From positions 32,277 to 96,276 of the forward strand of contig CAUJCX010000015.1 in assembly GCA_963169235.1 (NCBI GenBank): a stretch of DNA of 64,000 nucleotides. Reading direction: 5' to 3'. Each line of letters opens with the position of its first letter. Position 1 is the stretch's first letter. A program made the position numbers and the translations under genes. Under the pieces are notes generated by a model. It saw only the letters and a list, made by a program, of their open reading frames with translations. It did no database searches and had not been told where the DNA came from. This DNA comes from Actinomycetota bacterium. Lineage in GTDB: Bacteria; Actinomycetota; Thermoleophilia; Miltoncostaeales; Miltoncostaeaceae. Of this stretch, positions 33,223 to 43,910 are shown one piece after another.

Positions 33223-33975
33223 TCACGTTGGTGGCGCGGGGGAGGCTCCGAGAGACGTCCCATGGCGGCGGCCGGCCAATGCGGGTGTGATGAGCGCCGC
33301 ACCGGCGATGAATCCCACGACGTGTGCCACATACGCGGTGTCGGTACCCGAGCCGCCGAGCTGCTTGCCCATCGACACGAACTGGCCCACGAAGTAGAGC
33401 CCGATCCAGAGCAACGCCGGAAGTCGCATGGGTATGACGAACAGCACCAGCGTCCAGATGCGCGCGCGGGGATACAGCACCACGTAGGCGCCGAGCATCG
33501 CCGACACGGCCCCGGATGCGCCGATCATCGGGATGTCCGACGAGGCCTCCGTGAACGACTGGGCGAGCGCGGCGATCACGCCGCACCCGAGGTAGAACGG
33601 CACGAAGCGAAGCCTGCCCAGGCGATCCTCGACGTTGTTGCCGAACACCCACAGAAACAGCATGTTGCCCACGAGGTGAATCCATCCCGCGTGAAGGAAC
33701 ATGTGGCTGACAAGGCCGGTGAAGCGCCCCTGCTCGCGACTGAGGCCGTAACAGGTGAGGGCGTCGGCGGGCACCCCGACGGTGGTATCGGGACTGTGAT
33801 CCAGGATGTTGGCGGGCACCGCGCCGTATGAACAGAACAGCGCGGTTTGGCTGCCGCGGCGCGCGTCGTCGGGCAGTGACGTGGTGTAGAGAAGGCCGAC
33901 GACGCACGCCACGATCAACGCGATCGTGAGTACCGGGATGCGCCCGGTGGGGATGTCGTCATGCAGCGGGATCAT
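33223..33975 (-). CDS. Rhomboid-family intramembrane serine protease
   Basis: 250 residues with six or seven membrane segments. Signature pieces: VSHMFLHAGWIHLVGNMLFLWVFGNNVEDRLG, then the catalytic serine in IGASGAVSAMLGAYVVLYP and the catalytic histidine in AYVAHVVGFIAGA. Cleaves transmembrane substrates; substrate unknown. The N-terminal ~70 residues include a membrane segment and a loop with two cysteines. Downstream of argF on the same strand by 21 bases, so probably co-transcribed. Confidence 0.93.
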   Translation of the reverse strand: MIPLHDDIPTGRIPVLTIALIVACVVGLLYTTSLPDDARRGSQTALFCSYGAVPANILDHSPDTTVGVPADALTCYGLSREQGRFTGLVSHMFLHAGWIHLVGNMLFLWVFGNNVEDRLGRLRFVPFYLGCGVIAALAQSFTEASSDIPMIGASGAVSAMLGAYVVLYPRARIWTLVLFVIPMRLPALLWIGLYFVGQFVSMGKQLGGSGTDTAYVAHVVGFIAGAALITPALAGRRHGTSLGASPAPPT

Positions 33976-33996
33976 CAGCGGGTCCCGCCGCGGGCG

Positions 33997-34950
33997 TCAG
34001 CCCAGTACGTGCGCCAACAGCGCGGCCTGCGCATGGATGCGGTTCTCTGCCTGGTCCCAGACGGCGGAGCGCGCACCGTACAGCACGCCTTCCGCCACCT
34101 CCTCGCCGTGGTGGGCGGGCAGGCAGTGCATCACGATGGCCGCCGCGTGGGCGTGCGCGATGAGGTCGTCGTCGACGCGGTACGGGCCGAGGGCGGCCAG
34201 CCGGGCGTCGCGGGTGTCCTCGTCGCCCATGGAGATCCACGTGTCGGTGTAGAGCACCTTGGCGCCGGCGGCCGCCTCTTGTGGCGACGTCACCACGCGG
34301 GCCCCGCCACCCAGCGGACGGCCCAGCTCGTCGGCCCAGCGCACGACGTCGGCCTTCGGCGTGAAGCCCTCCGGGCAGGCCGCGACGACGTCCATCCCCA
34401 GCGCCGCGCCCGCGATCATCAGCGACACGCAGCAGTTGTTGCCGTCGCCCAGGTACGCCACCTTCAGGCCCCGCACATCGCCGAAGCGCTCGCTGATGGT
34501 GAGAACGTCGGCCAGCGCCTGGCACGGGTGGTGGTCGTACGTGAGCCCGTTGATCACCGGCACGGTGGCGTGGTTGGCCAGCTCCTCGATGACCGCATGG
34601 GGGCCGGTGCGCAGCACCACCGCCGACACCATCCGGCTGAGCACCAGCGCCGTGTCACGGATGCTCTCCCCGCGCCCCATCTGCAGGTCGGCCCCGTTGA
34701 GCGTCAGCGGGTGACCGCCCAGGTGATGGACCCCCACGTCGAAGCTCACGCGGGTGCGGGTGGACGGGCGCTCGAAGATCAGCGCCACGGCGCGTCCGTC
34801 CAGCACGGCCGGCCACCGGTTGCGCGGCGTCGCCTTCAGCCACGCGGCCGAGCGCACCACGTCGGGCACGGCCTCCGGGGCTTCCTTCAGCGTGAGGATG
34901 GACTGGCCCCGCAGCGCGGGGTGCGGGTGCAGTTCGGCGGGTGTCGTCAT
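33997..34950 (-). CDS. argF: Ornithine carbamoyltransferase
   Basis: 317 residues. Makes citrulline from ornithine and carbamoyl phosphate in arginine biosynthesis. The carbamoyl-phosphate motif is FERPSTRTRVSF, the second substrate motif is HPCQALADVLT, and ornithine binding is by DGNN and HCLPAHHGEEV (Cys of HCLP). Length is standard. The Arg biosynthesis neighbours argB/argD/argG are not in the window, so argF stands alone with a rhomboid gene. The ATG at 34950 has no clear ribosome-binding site. A long palindrome lies 110 bases upstream. Confidence 0.95.
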   Translation of the reverse strand: MTTPAELHPHPALRGQSILTLKEAPEAVPDVVRSAAWLKATPRNRWPAVLDGRAVALIFERPSTRTRVSFDVGVHHLGGHPLTLNGADLQMGRGESIRDTALVLSRMVSAVVLRTGPHAVIEELANHATVPVINGLTYDHHPCQALADVLTISERFGDVRGLKVAYLGDGNNCCVSLMIAGAALGMDVVAACPEGFTPKADVVRWADELGRPLGGGARVVTSPQEAAAGAKVLYTDTWISMGDEDTRDARLAALGPYRVDDDLIAHAHAAAIVMHCLPAHHGEEVAEGVLYGARSAVWDQAENRIHAQAALLAHVLG

Positions 34951-35060
34951 CGGAGCAGGCGTGTGGGGATCGGGACGGGGCGGTGGGGGGTGCGTCGGTT
35001 TTCGCCACCGCCCCGGAATGTCCTTGCCGTGGAACGCGGCGGAAGGAGTCTCGCCGGGTG

Positions 35061-35081
35061 TCACGAAACAACGTTTCGTGA
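35061..35081. promoter_or_regulatory. 21-base palindrome between argF and a GGDEF gene (operator candidate)
   Basis: 9-bp perfect arms TCACGAAAC and GTTTCGTGA separated by AAC. It lies 42 bases before the GGDEF gene start and 110 bases before the divergent argF start. The AT-richer sequence and perfect symmetry in this GC-rich context suggest a dimeric repressor site. The regulator is unknown. Confidence 0.55.
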
Positions 35082-35122
35082 GCCGTTCGACGTCCGACCC
35101 GAGGACTAACGTGGCCGTGCCC

Positions 35123-36016
35123 ATGCACCCAGAAACCGCGGTCCGCCGCCCGTCCCACGACACGATGAGGGAAGCACACCTCGCGGCCCGCCGCCGCGCG
35201 GTGCTTCTGGGCGCCGTCGTCGCGGCCAGCTTCGTGCCCCTGGCCCTGGGCCTGCCTGCGGCCTGGCCCCTGGTGGGCGTGCCCATCGTGTTGTCGTTCG
35301 CCCTCTGCGGTTCCACGGCGTTTGCGCTCGTGTCCAGCGTCGTGGCCCTCGCCCTGGCGCTCGTGTCGGGGCATCCCGGCGTCGACGGCACCACGCTGGC
35401 CACCGGGTTCGTCGCGTTCGCGGCGCTGGCGGTCGTGGTGGGGCTGCGTCACGGACGCATGGAGCGTGCCCTCGAGCGCGAGTCGGAGCGCTCGATGACC
35501 GACAAGCTGACGGGCCTGCCCAACTACGCGTTCCTCAGCGAGGCGCTGCCGCTGGAGCTGCGGCGTTGCGACCGCAGCGAGACCATGGTCTCCCTGGTGC
35601 TGTTGGACCTCGACCGCTTCAAGCAGTTCAACGACCGCTTCGGGCACGAGGCGGGCAACCGCATGCTGATCGCCGCCGGCAAGGCCATGAAGAGCGTCGC
35701 CCGCGGGTCGGACGTGGTGGGACGGTTCGGCGGCGAGGAGTTCGCCGTGATCGTGCAGGGGCCCGCCGAGGACGCCCGCGAGGCCGCCGAGCGGGTGCGC
35801 GCGGCGATCTCCAAGGCCACCATCACCGTCGACCCGGGCATCGAGGTGGGCGTCACGGCGTCCGCCGGCGTGGCCGAGCGGCGCGAACGCGAGACCACCG
35901 ACGAGCTGGTGAAGCGCGCCGACGAGGCCCTGTACGCGGCGAAGGCCGCAGGCCGCAACCGCGTGGTGACCGCCCCCACCGACGAGCTGGGACGCCGCCG
36001 CCGCCGCGCCGCCTGA
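35123..36016 (+). CDS. Diguanylate cyclase (GGDEF protein, membrane-bound)
   Basis: 297 residues. Three or four N-terminal hydrophobic segments (~20-110) lead to a GGDEF domain: MTDKLTGLPNYAFL, LLDLDRFKQFNDRFGHEAGN, then GGEEF in VVGRFGGEEFAVI, an intact active site. RGSD lies five residues before it, matching the RxxD inhibitory site. It should make cyclic di-GMP and be product-inhibited. Start uncertain: the ATG at 35123 chosen; GTG codons at 35111 and 35117 and an ATG at 35165 are alternatives. Convergent with the GGDEF-EAL gene 6 bases away. Confidence 0.9.
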   Translation: MHPETAVRRPSHDTMREAHLAARRRAVLLGAVVAASFVPLALGLPAAWPLVGVPIVLSFALCGSTAFALVSSVVALALALVSGHPGVDGTTLATGFVAFAALAVVVGLRHGRMERALERESERSMTDKLTGLPNYAFLSEALPLELRRCDRSETMVSLVLLDLDRFKQFNDRFGHEAGNRMLIAAGKAMKSVARGSDVVGRFGGEEFAVIVQGPAEDAREAAERVRAAISKATITVDPGIEVGVTASAGVAERRERETTDELVKRADEALYAAKAAGRNRVVTAPTDELGRRRRRAA

Positions 36017-36022
36017 CGCGGG

Positions 36023-38347
36023 TCAGGTCGGGGCGGGTCGCGGCAGCGGCCGGCGCGAGAAGTCGACCTCGTCCACGGGCCGTGGCGGGCCGAACAGGAA
36101 GCCCTGCATGACGTCGCAGCGCAGGCGGTGCAGCTCGTCGCGCTCGCCCGGCTTCTCGACACCCTCCGCCACGATCACCAGCCCCAGCTCGTGGCCGAAG
36201 TTGAGCAGCGCGCGGATGAGGGCGGCGTCCCGGGTGTCCATGCCCGACACGAACGAGCGGTCGATCTTGAGCTCGTCCACCGACAGCTGACGCAGCGTCG
36301 CCAGCGGCGCGAAGCCGGTGCCGAAGTCGTCGAGCGACAGCCGCACGCCGATGCCGCGCAGCTCGGCCAGGTGCGCCGACGTCTCACGCGCCGTGATCAG
36401 CGCGTTCTCGGTGACCTCCAGCGTCAGCCGGTCGGCGTCGATGTGGGAGACCTCCAGCGCGTCGGCGATGCGGCGCGTGAGGCGCGGGTCGCGCAGGTCG
36501 CGGTCGGCGAGGTTCACCGACACGCCCACGCCGGGGTGGTCGGTCAGCCAGGCGCCGGCATCACGCAGCGCGCTCTGCAGCACGTGGTCGGTGATGTCGG
36601 TGATCAGCGCCGAGTCCTCGGCCAGCGGCAGGAAGTCGGCGGGCAGAAGCAGCCCGCGGCGCGGGTGCCGCCACCGGGCGAGGGCCTCGAGGCCCACGAC
36701 GCGCCCCTCCCCGTCCATCTGCGTCTGGTAGTGCACCTCGATCTCGTCGCGGCCGACGGCCTCGCGCAGCTCGCCGCTCATCACCAGCCGTCCGGGGCGC
36801 CGCTGGCCCTTGGTGGTGGTGTAGACGGCGACACCCCGGCGCTCGCGCTTGGCGTCGTACATCGCCACGTCGGCGGCATGCATCAGCGTGTCGGCGTCGC
36901 GCCCGTGCTGCGGGGCCAGGGCCACCCCGACGCTGCCGCCGAGGCGGATGTCGGCGTCGCCCACGGCGAACGCGACGCGCACGGCCTCGACCACGCGGTG
37001 CGCCATCGCCCGCGCGGCGGCGTCGTCCGTGTCGGGCATGACGACGGCGAACTCGTCGCCGCCCAGCCGTCCCACCAGCGCCGTCTCGTCGGCCACCGAC
37101 GTGATGCGGGCGCTCAGCTCGCGCAGCACGTCGTCGCCCGCGCGGTGGCCGAAGCTGTCGTTGAGCGACTTGAAGCCGTCGAGGTCGAGCACCAGCAGCG
37201 CGAACGGCGCTGGGTCGTCCCCGCGGGCCAAGAGGGCCTCGAGCTGCGCGAACACCCGGCCCCGGTTGGGCAGGCCGGTCATGTCGTCGTGCGTGGCCCG
37301 GTGGCGGTCGACGACGGCTTCCTCACGCGTGGTGCGTACGTCCTGCTCGCGCGCCGTCGCGTCGCGCAGCACGACCACCCGCACCAGCCCCGCCCCGTGA
37401 CCGACGGTGGTGGTCGCGATGTCGAGCGTGCGCCCACCATGGTCGAACGTCGCGTGGCGGGCGTCGTCCCCCAGCGCGTCGGGACCAGGCCAGCGGGGCA
37501 GCAGTTCGCGCACCGGCGTGCCCAGCGGCGGGTACGGGGCGTCCACCAGCGCCAGCGCCGCGGGGTTGAGGTCGAGCACGCGGCCGTCGCGGTCGAGGGT
37601 CAGCACCGGGTCCGGCATCGCCTCCACCACCTGGTCGCGAGCCAGGCCCACCATGCCGATCTGACCCTCGATCAGGCGTCCCCTCAGCACCGCCCAGGCC
37701 AGCGCGATGTTGCTGACGATGAGCGTGTACGGGGTGGGGTCGTACGCGCCGGTGTCGACGAGGCCGCTGATGAACACCACGTTGGCCAGCATCGGCACCG
37801 CCATCGCTGCGGCGATCAGATGCGCCTGCCGGCGCAGCGGCGCAGGCGCGTTCTGCGCGACCAGCGCGAACGTCAGCAGGCTGCCCGCCAGCAGCGAGTA
37901 GGCCCACACCGTGTGCAAGAAGAACCACGGGCCGGACTCGCTGACGACCGGGCCGGTGCCCGCGGGGGCGCGCACGTTGCGCAGCACGAGCTCGTCCCAG
38001 CCCGTGGCCACCAGCGTGGGCGTCACGATGCCGGGGATCGCGATGAGCGCCCACACCCACCGGGGCACGCGCGGTCGCCCCGCCAGCTCGGTGAGGCTAT
38101 GCGCGATGCCCACGACGCCCACGCAGATGCCCAGGTAGACCACGCCACCCAGCCACTGCTTCACCTGGGGGTCGCGCGACGTCAGCTGGGTGATCAGGCC
38201 GACGCACCACAGCGTCATGCCCACCGACGCCATCACCAGGCCGCCGCGTCCCGGACGCCGGCCCCGGCGGGCCGCGATGGCGATCATCGTGAGGCTGGCG
38301 AGGACCACCACCCCCAGGGCGGTGACGCTGATGACGACGGGGCTCAT
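36023..38347 (-). CDS. GGDEF-EAL protein with N-terminal 7-TM and PAS regions
   Basis: 774 residues. The N-terminal ~230 residues hold about seven membrane helices, resembling the 7TM region of sensor kinases; a PAS-like domain follows (QVVEAMPDPVLTLDRDGRVLDLNPAAL), then GGDEF (VVDRHRATHDDMTGLPNR; GGDEF intact near residue 430) and an EAL phosphodiesterase domain (EALARW near 555; DDFGTGFAPLATL; DELKIDRSFV; EGVE). Both catalytic signatures are intact, so it may synthesise or degrade cyclic di-GMP. Faces the diguanylate cyclase gene; the pair suggests local control of cyclic di-GMP. Confidence 0.93.
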   Translation of the reverse strand: MSPVVISVTALGVVVLASLTMIAIAARRGRRPGRGGLVMASVGMTLWCVGLITQLTSRDPQVKQWLGGVVYLGICVGVVGIAHSLTELAGRPRVPRWVWALIAIPGIVTPTLVATGWDELVLRNVRAPAGTGPVVSESGPWFFLHTVWAYSLLAGSLLTFALVAQNAPAPLRRQAHLIAAAMAVPMLANVVFISGLVDTGAYDPTPYTLIVSNIALAWAVLRGRLIEGQIGMVGLARDQVVEAMPDPVLTLDRDGRVLDLNPAALALVDAPYPPLGTPVRELLPRWPGPDALGDDARHATFDHGGRTLDIATTTVGHGAGLVRVVVLRDATAREQDVRTTREEAVVDRHRATHDDMTGLPNRGRVFAQLEALLARGDDPAPFALLVLDLDGFKSLNDSFGHRAGDDVLRELSARITSVADETALVGRLGGDEFAVVMPDTDDAAARAMAHRVVEAVRVAFAVGDADIRLGGSVGVALAPQHGRDADTLMHAADVAMYDAKRERRGVAVYTTTKGQRRPGRLVMSGELREAVGRDEIEVHYQTQMDGEGRVVGLEALARWRHPRRGLLLPADFLPLAEDSALITDITDHVLQSALRDAGAWLTDHPGVGVSVNLADRDLRDPRLTRRIADALEVSHIDADRLTLEVTENALITARETSAHLAELRGIGVRLSLDDFGTGFAPLATLRQLSVDELKIDRSFVSGMDTRDAALIRALLNFGHELGLVIVAEGVEKPGERDELHRLRCDVMQGFLFGPPRPVDEVDFSRRPLPRPAPT

Positions 38348-38463
38348 CGTTCGCTTGTGCGGGTCACTCTCGGGAAGACGTGGCCCGCGACGGGGCCCGG
38401 CATGCCGCGTGTTGGTTCAACATGTTTCGGCAGGTTCGATGGTCGACGCGAGCCCGACCGGGA

Positions 38464-38931
38464 TCACACCAGCGGCGGGTCCTCGACCTGCGGGATGATG
38501 TGCCGCTGCCAGATGATTCCGGCGACCGCCGCCGCCGCCGTGACCAGCAGCACGGTGATGAGCGATGCGCTGCGCGCGAACATGTCGTTGGGACGGCCGT
38601 CCAGCACGAACGCGGCCGCCGCCCACGTCACGCACAGCGTCGCCAGCGCCACGAGGTACATGTGGGCGGCCACGCGCGACGTGGCCGCCGCGATGCCCAC
38701 CAGCCCGGCGATCAGCAGCGTGACGCTGGTGAACAGGTGGGCGGGGAAGAAGAAGAGGTTGCGGGCGACGGGGTCGGTGGCCGAGTGGAGCCCCGCGCGC
38801 AGCACGCCCACGATCGCGAGGAACGACAGCGTGCACCCCACCAGCTGCGCGCACCCGCGCTCGAACGTCAGCGGCTGCCCGGAGCGCTGTGCGGGGTGCG
38901 ACGGCAGGGGTGTCAGCGGCTCGGTGGACAT
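38464..38931 (-). CDS. DUF4383-like membrane protein
   Basis: 155 residues with four membrane helices (about residues 30-45, 60-80, 90-110, 125-145). The segment GVLRAGLHSATDPVARNLFFFPAHLFTSVTLLIAGLVGIAA resembles the actinobacterial DUF4383 family. Function unknown. ATG at 38931; ends 116 bases before the GGDEF-EAL gene start on the same strand. Confidence 0.7.
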   Translation of the reverse strand: MSTEPLTPLPSHPAQRSGQPLTFERGCAQLVGCTLSFLAIVGVLRAGLHSATDPVARNLFFFPAHLFTSVTLLIAGLVGIAAATSRVAAHMYLVALATLCVTWAAAAFVLDGRPNDMFARSASLITVLLVTAAAAVAGIIWQRHIIPQVEDPPLV

Positions 38932-38940
38932 GGTCCGACG

Positions 38941-39483
38941 CTACCGGGAATCGGGTCGCGGCGAAAGGAGACGGCGCGCCACGCGCGTGACGACGGCCGC
39001 CACGATCCATCCCGTGGCGGCACCCGCGGCCAGGTCGGCGGGGTCGTGGTCGCGGGTCTCCACGCGTCCCACCATCCCCGCCGCCGCCCCGGCGACCAGC
39101 ACGGCACCGCCCACGGGATGGTCGCGGGCGACTGCGCGGGCGATGGCCGTCGCCGCGGCGGCGTGGCGGCTGGGGAACCCCGCCTCCGCCCGCGTCCCCG
39201 GCCGGCGGCGTCCGATGCGGTCGCGCAGCACCCGGGCGATCCCGGCGGCGGCGACGGCGGCGGCCCCCGCCGTGATCCCCGTGCGGCGCGTCCGGGGCCA
39301 GGCGATCAGCGCCACCACGAGTCCCCGGAATGCGGGAGCCATCAGCCGTCCCGCACGGTCGGCCGCCCGCGCCGCCTGCGGCCGGCGGGCCAGCTGCGCC
39401 CGCAGCGCGCGGCCCACCGCCCGGTCTGCGCGACCGGCCGCCCCGCGAGCGGTCGCCGCCGCCCCACCCCGTGTTGGTACCAT
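38941..39483 (-). CDS. PAP2-like phosphatase family membrane protein
   Basis: 180 residues. PAP2 acid-phosphatase signatures can be traced: RDRIGRRRP (K/R-x6-RP), FPSRHAAAATA (PSGH with Gly replaced by Arg), and GRVETRDHDPADLAAG (R-x5-H-x3-D, with the first Ser replaced by Gly). The hydrophobic segments fit a small PAP2 protein that dephosphorylates lipid phosphates. The two motif substitutions leave activity uncertain. Start uncertain: ATG at 39483 chosen; 39492 and 39342 are alternatives. Its 5' end nearly abuts the divergent tlpA start, so its promoter would lie inside tlpA. Confidence 0.7.
   Translation of the reverse strand: MVPTRGGAAATARGAAGRADRAVGRALRAQLARRPQAARAADRAGRLMAPAFRGLVVALIAWPRTRRTGITAGAAAVAAAGIARVLRDRIGRRRPGTRAEAGFPSRHAAAATAIARAVARDHPVGGAVLVAGAAAGMVGRVETRDHDPADLAAGAATGWIVAAVVTRVARRLLSPRPDSR
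39478..39483 (+). promoter_or_regulatory. Putative -10 (TACCAT) of tlpA, leaderless start
   Basis: TACCAT ends 7 bases before the ATG at 39491 and overlaps the PAP2 start codon on the other strand. Confidence 0.45.
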
Positions 39484-39490
39484 CCGATGC

Positions 39491-40000
39491 ATGAGAGCGT
39501 GGACGGGGATTATCGCAGCGCTGATCGTGCTGGCCGTCGCGGCGGGGTGCTCGGACAGCCGCCCGGGGGTCGCGGCGATCCCCGAGGGCGAGCGCACGGC
39601 CGCCCCGGCCTTCACCGTGCCCGGCCTCGACGGCGGCACGCGCAGCCTCGCCGACCGGGGCTCCAAGCCCATGCTCATCAACTTCTGGGCCTCCTGGTGC
39701 GGGCCGTGCGTGAAGGAGATGCCCGCCATCGCGGAGTTCGCGCGCCGCAACCCGCAGGTGAGCGTGGTGGGCCTGGCGGTCAACGACGATGTCGGCGCCA
39801 GCCGGAAGTTCGCGCGCGAGCACGACATCCGCTTCCCGCTGGGCATCGACCGCCAAGCGGAGGTGCTGTCGTCATACGGCGGCAGCGGGCTGCCGGTGAC
39901 CGTGCTGGTAGGGGCCGACGGCAAGGTGATCACCACGTTCATCGGCGGGCTCACGACGGACGACCTCGACGACATGGCCCGCCTGGCGGAGGCCGGGTGA
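39491..40000 (+). CDS. TlpA/ResA-like thiol-disulfide lipoprotein
   Basis: 169 residues. Lipoprotein signal peptide with lipobox AVAAGC (acylated Cys about residue 20). The thioredoxin fold has the redox motif WASWCGPCVKEM (CxxC about residue 75) and GSGLPVTVLVGADGKV with the cis-proline. Acts outside the membrane as a thiol reductant, for example in cytochrome c maturation or protein repair. The TACCAT hexamer before the ATG and absence of a ribosome-binding site suggest a leaderless mRNA. The stop overlaps the tilS start (GTGA), so it heads the tilS-hpt operon. Confidence 0.9.
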   Translation: MRAWTGIIAALIVLAVAAGCSDSRPGVAAIPEGERTAAPAFTVPGLDGGTRSLADRGSKPMLINFWASWCGPCVKEMPAIAEFARRNPQVSVVGLAVNDDVGASRKFAREHDIRFPLGIDRQAEVLSSYGGSGLPVTVLVGADGKVITTFIGGLTTDDLDDMARLAEAG

Positions 40001-41298
40001 GCGACGCCGTCGCCGCCGTGACCGCGACGATCGCCCGTCACGGGGCGCCCGCCCCCGGCGAGACCGTGCTGGCGATGGTGTCGGGCGGCGCCGACTCGCT
40101 GTTCATGCTGCACGCGCTGGCCCGCCTGCATGACGGCCACCTGCACGTGCTGACGTGCGACCACGGCCTGCGTGCCGAGGCCGGGGCCGAGTGCGCTCTG
40201 GTGGAGGCGGCCGCGGCCGGGCTGGGCATCCCCTGCACGCGCGTCGAGCTGGCCCTGCGCCCCGGCCCGGCGCTGCAGCGGCGGGCCCGCGACGCCCGCC
40301 GGCAGGCCGCGCGCCGGGAGGCCGCGCGCGTGGGCGCGTCGGCCGTCGCGCTGGCCCACACGGCCGACGACCTGGCCGAGACGGTGCTGATGCGGTTGGC
40401 GCGCGGCACCGGTCCCGGCGCCGTCCACGGCATGACGCCGCGCGACGCCGAGCTGGTGCGACCCGTGCTGGACGTGCGCCGGGCCGCGACCCGGGCCTGG
40501 TGTCGCGAACACGGCGTCGCGTTCGCGGACGACCCGTCCAACCAGGACCCCGCGTACGCGCGCGTGCGGGCGCGGGCGCTGGTGGCCGCGCTCGACGACG
40601 TCAGCCCCGGCGCGGCGACGCACCTGGCCCGGTTCGCGGCGCTGGCGCGCGACGAGTCGGACGTGCTCGACGCGCTGGCCGCCGACGCCCTGGGTCGTGC
40701 GACGTCGGGCGACGGGGTGCGCGTCGCCGCCCTGCAGGCAGAACCCGCCGCGGTGCAGCGGCGCGTCGTGCGCATGCTGCTGGCCCGGGCGGGTGCCGCC
40801 GAGGACGGACGCGGTGCGGACGCCGTGGAGGCGGTGCGCCGCTTCGCGCCGCGCGTGGACGTCGCCGGCGGCGTCTGCGCCGTGGTCGAGCGCGGGGTCC
40901 TGCGCGTGGTGCCGCAGCCCCTGCCCGACCCGCCGGACGCGCCCGGAACGCCGCAGGCGCTGGACGTGCCCGGCTGTGTGCGCCTTCCCGGATGGTCCGT
41001 GCGCGCCCGCCGAGGGATCGCCGGCGACCACACCCCCCGCCGCATCGCCGTGCGGGACGAGCGTCCCTTGTCGGTGCGCGGCGCCGCCGACGGTGACCGC
41101 ATCGCGCTGCCCGGGGGTGGTCACGCGGCGGTGGGCCGCCTGCTGGCCGGCGCAGGGGTACCCTCCCGGCTGCGTGCGCGCGTGCCGGTGGTGCTGGCGG
41201 GCGACGTGCCCATCTGGGTGGCCGGCCATCGCGCCGCCGCCGGCGTCCTCGCACCCGTGGGCGCATCCGCAACCGTGCTGGAGCTGGAGGACGAATGA
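39997..41298 (+). CDS. tilS: tRNA(Ile)-lysidine synthase
   Basis: 433 residues. The N-terminal PP-loop ATPase has MVSGGADSLFMLHAL (SGGxDS, residues ~28-33), then TCDHGLRAEAGAE and ALAHTADDLAETVLMRLARGTG with the conserved HTxDDxxET motif. The C-terminal part has the usual TilS extension. It modifies the wobble C of tRNA-Ile2 to lysidine so that AUA is read as Ile. GTG overlaps the tlpA stop, and the TGA overlaps the hpt ATG; tilS-hpt-ftsH is a conserved bacterial gene order. Confidence 0.93.
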   Translation: MSDAVAAVTATIARHGAPAPGETVLAMVSGGADSLFMLHALARLHDGHLHVLTCDHGLRAEAGAECALVEAAAAGLGIPCTRVELALRPGPALQRRARDARRQAARREAARVGASAVALAHTADDLAETVLMRLARGTGPGAVHGMTPRDAELVRPVLDVRRAATRAWCREHGVAFADDPSNQDPAYARVRARALVAALDDVSPGAATHLARFAALARDESDVLDALAADALGRATSGDGVRVAALQAEPAAVQRRVVRMLLARAGAAEDGRGADAVEAVRRFAPRVDVAGGVCAVVERGVLRVVPQPLPDPPDAPGTPQALDVPGCVRLPGWSVRARRGIAGDHTPRRIAVRDERPLSVRGAADGDRIALPGGGHAAVGRLLAGAGVPSRLRARVPVVLAGDVPIWVAGHRAAAGVLAPVGASATVLELEDE

Positions 41299-41828
41299 CG
41301 GAAGCCCGTCCGGGTCGCGTGCTGATCTCGGCCGATGACCTGCAACGGCGCGTGTCCGAGCTGGCCGCCGAGATCTCGGCCGACTACGAGGGCCGCGACG
41401 TGCTGGTGGTGGGCGTGCTCAAGGGGGCCGTCTTCTTCATCGCCGACCTGGTGCGCCAGCTCACGGTGCCGTGCGAGCTCGACTTCATGGCCGTGTCGTC
41501 GTACGGCTCGTCCACGCACTCGTCGGGCGTCGTGCGGATCCTGAAGGACCTCGACTACCCCATCGCCGGGCGCCACGTGCTGGTGGTGGAGGACGTGATC
41601 GACTCGGGGCTCACGCTCACGTACCTGGTGCGCAACCTCCAGTCGCGCGAGCCCGCCAGCCTCGAGATCTGCACGCTGCTCACCAAGCCGCGCCACCGCG
41701 AGCTGCCCCTCACCACGCGCTACCAGGGGTTCGCCCTGCCCGACGTGTTCGTGGTGGGCTACGGCCTCGACTACGACGAGCGCTACCGGCCGCTGCCGCA
41801 CATCGCGGAGCTCGACGGGGTCACCTGA
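41295..41828 (+). CDS. hpt: Hypoxanthine phosphoribosyltransferase
   Basis: 177 residues. The PRPP-binding motif is VLVVEDVIDSGLTLTYL; VVGVLKGAVFFIADLVRQL and DFMAVSSYGSST are further signatures. Salvages hypoxanthine and guanine. Start overlaps tilS (ATGA). Stop is 136 bases before ftsH, with a separate promoter in the gap. Confidence 0.95.
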   Translation: MTEARPGRVLISADDLQRRVSELAAEISADYEGRDVLVVGVLKGAVFFIADLVRQLTVPCELDFMAVSSYGSSTHSSGVVRILKDLDYPIAGRHVLVVEDVIDSGLTLTYLVRNLQSREPASLEICTLLTKPRHRELPLTTRYQGFALPDVFVVGYGLDYDERYRPLPHIAELDGVT

Positions 41829-41872
41829 CCCGGGCGCGAGGGGTGGCCCTGGAGAGCGCTGCTATCCTCGGC

Positions 41873-41878
41873 CGACGG
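41873..41878 (+). promoter_or_regulatory. Putative -10 (TATCCT) for ftsH
   Basis: TATCCT lies 86 bases upstream of the ftsH GTG. Unlike the leaderless cases it would give a leader of about 80 bases. No clear -35 was identified. Confidence 0.35.
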
Positions 41879-41963
41879 GCTTCTGGCAGCTGCGCCTGCG
41901 CCCGGTGAACGTGAGTGTCCGGCCGTTCCCGGCGGCCGGCGTCGACACCCGAGCGGGGGCGTA

Positions 41964-43904
<1,941 letters not shown>

Positions 43905-43910
43905 GCCGCG

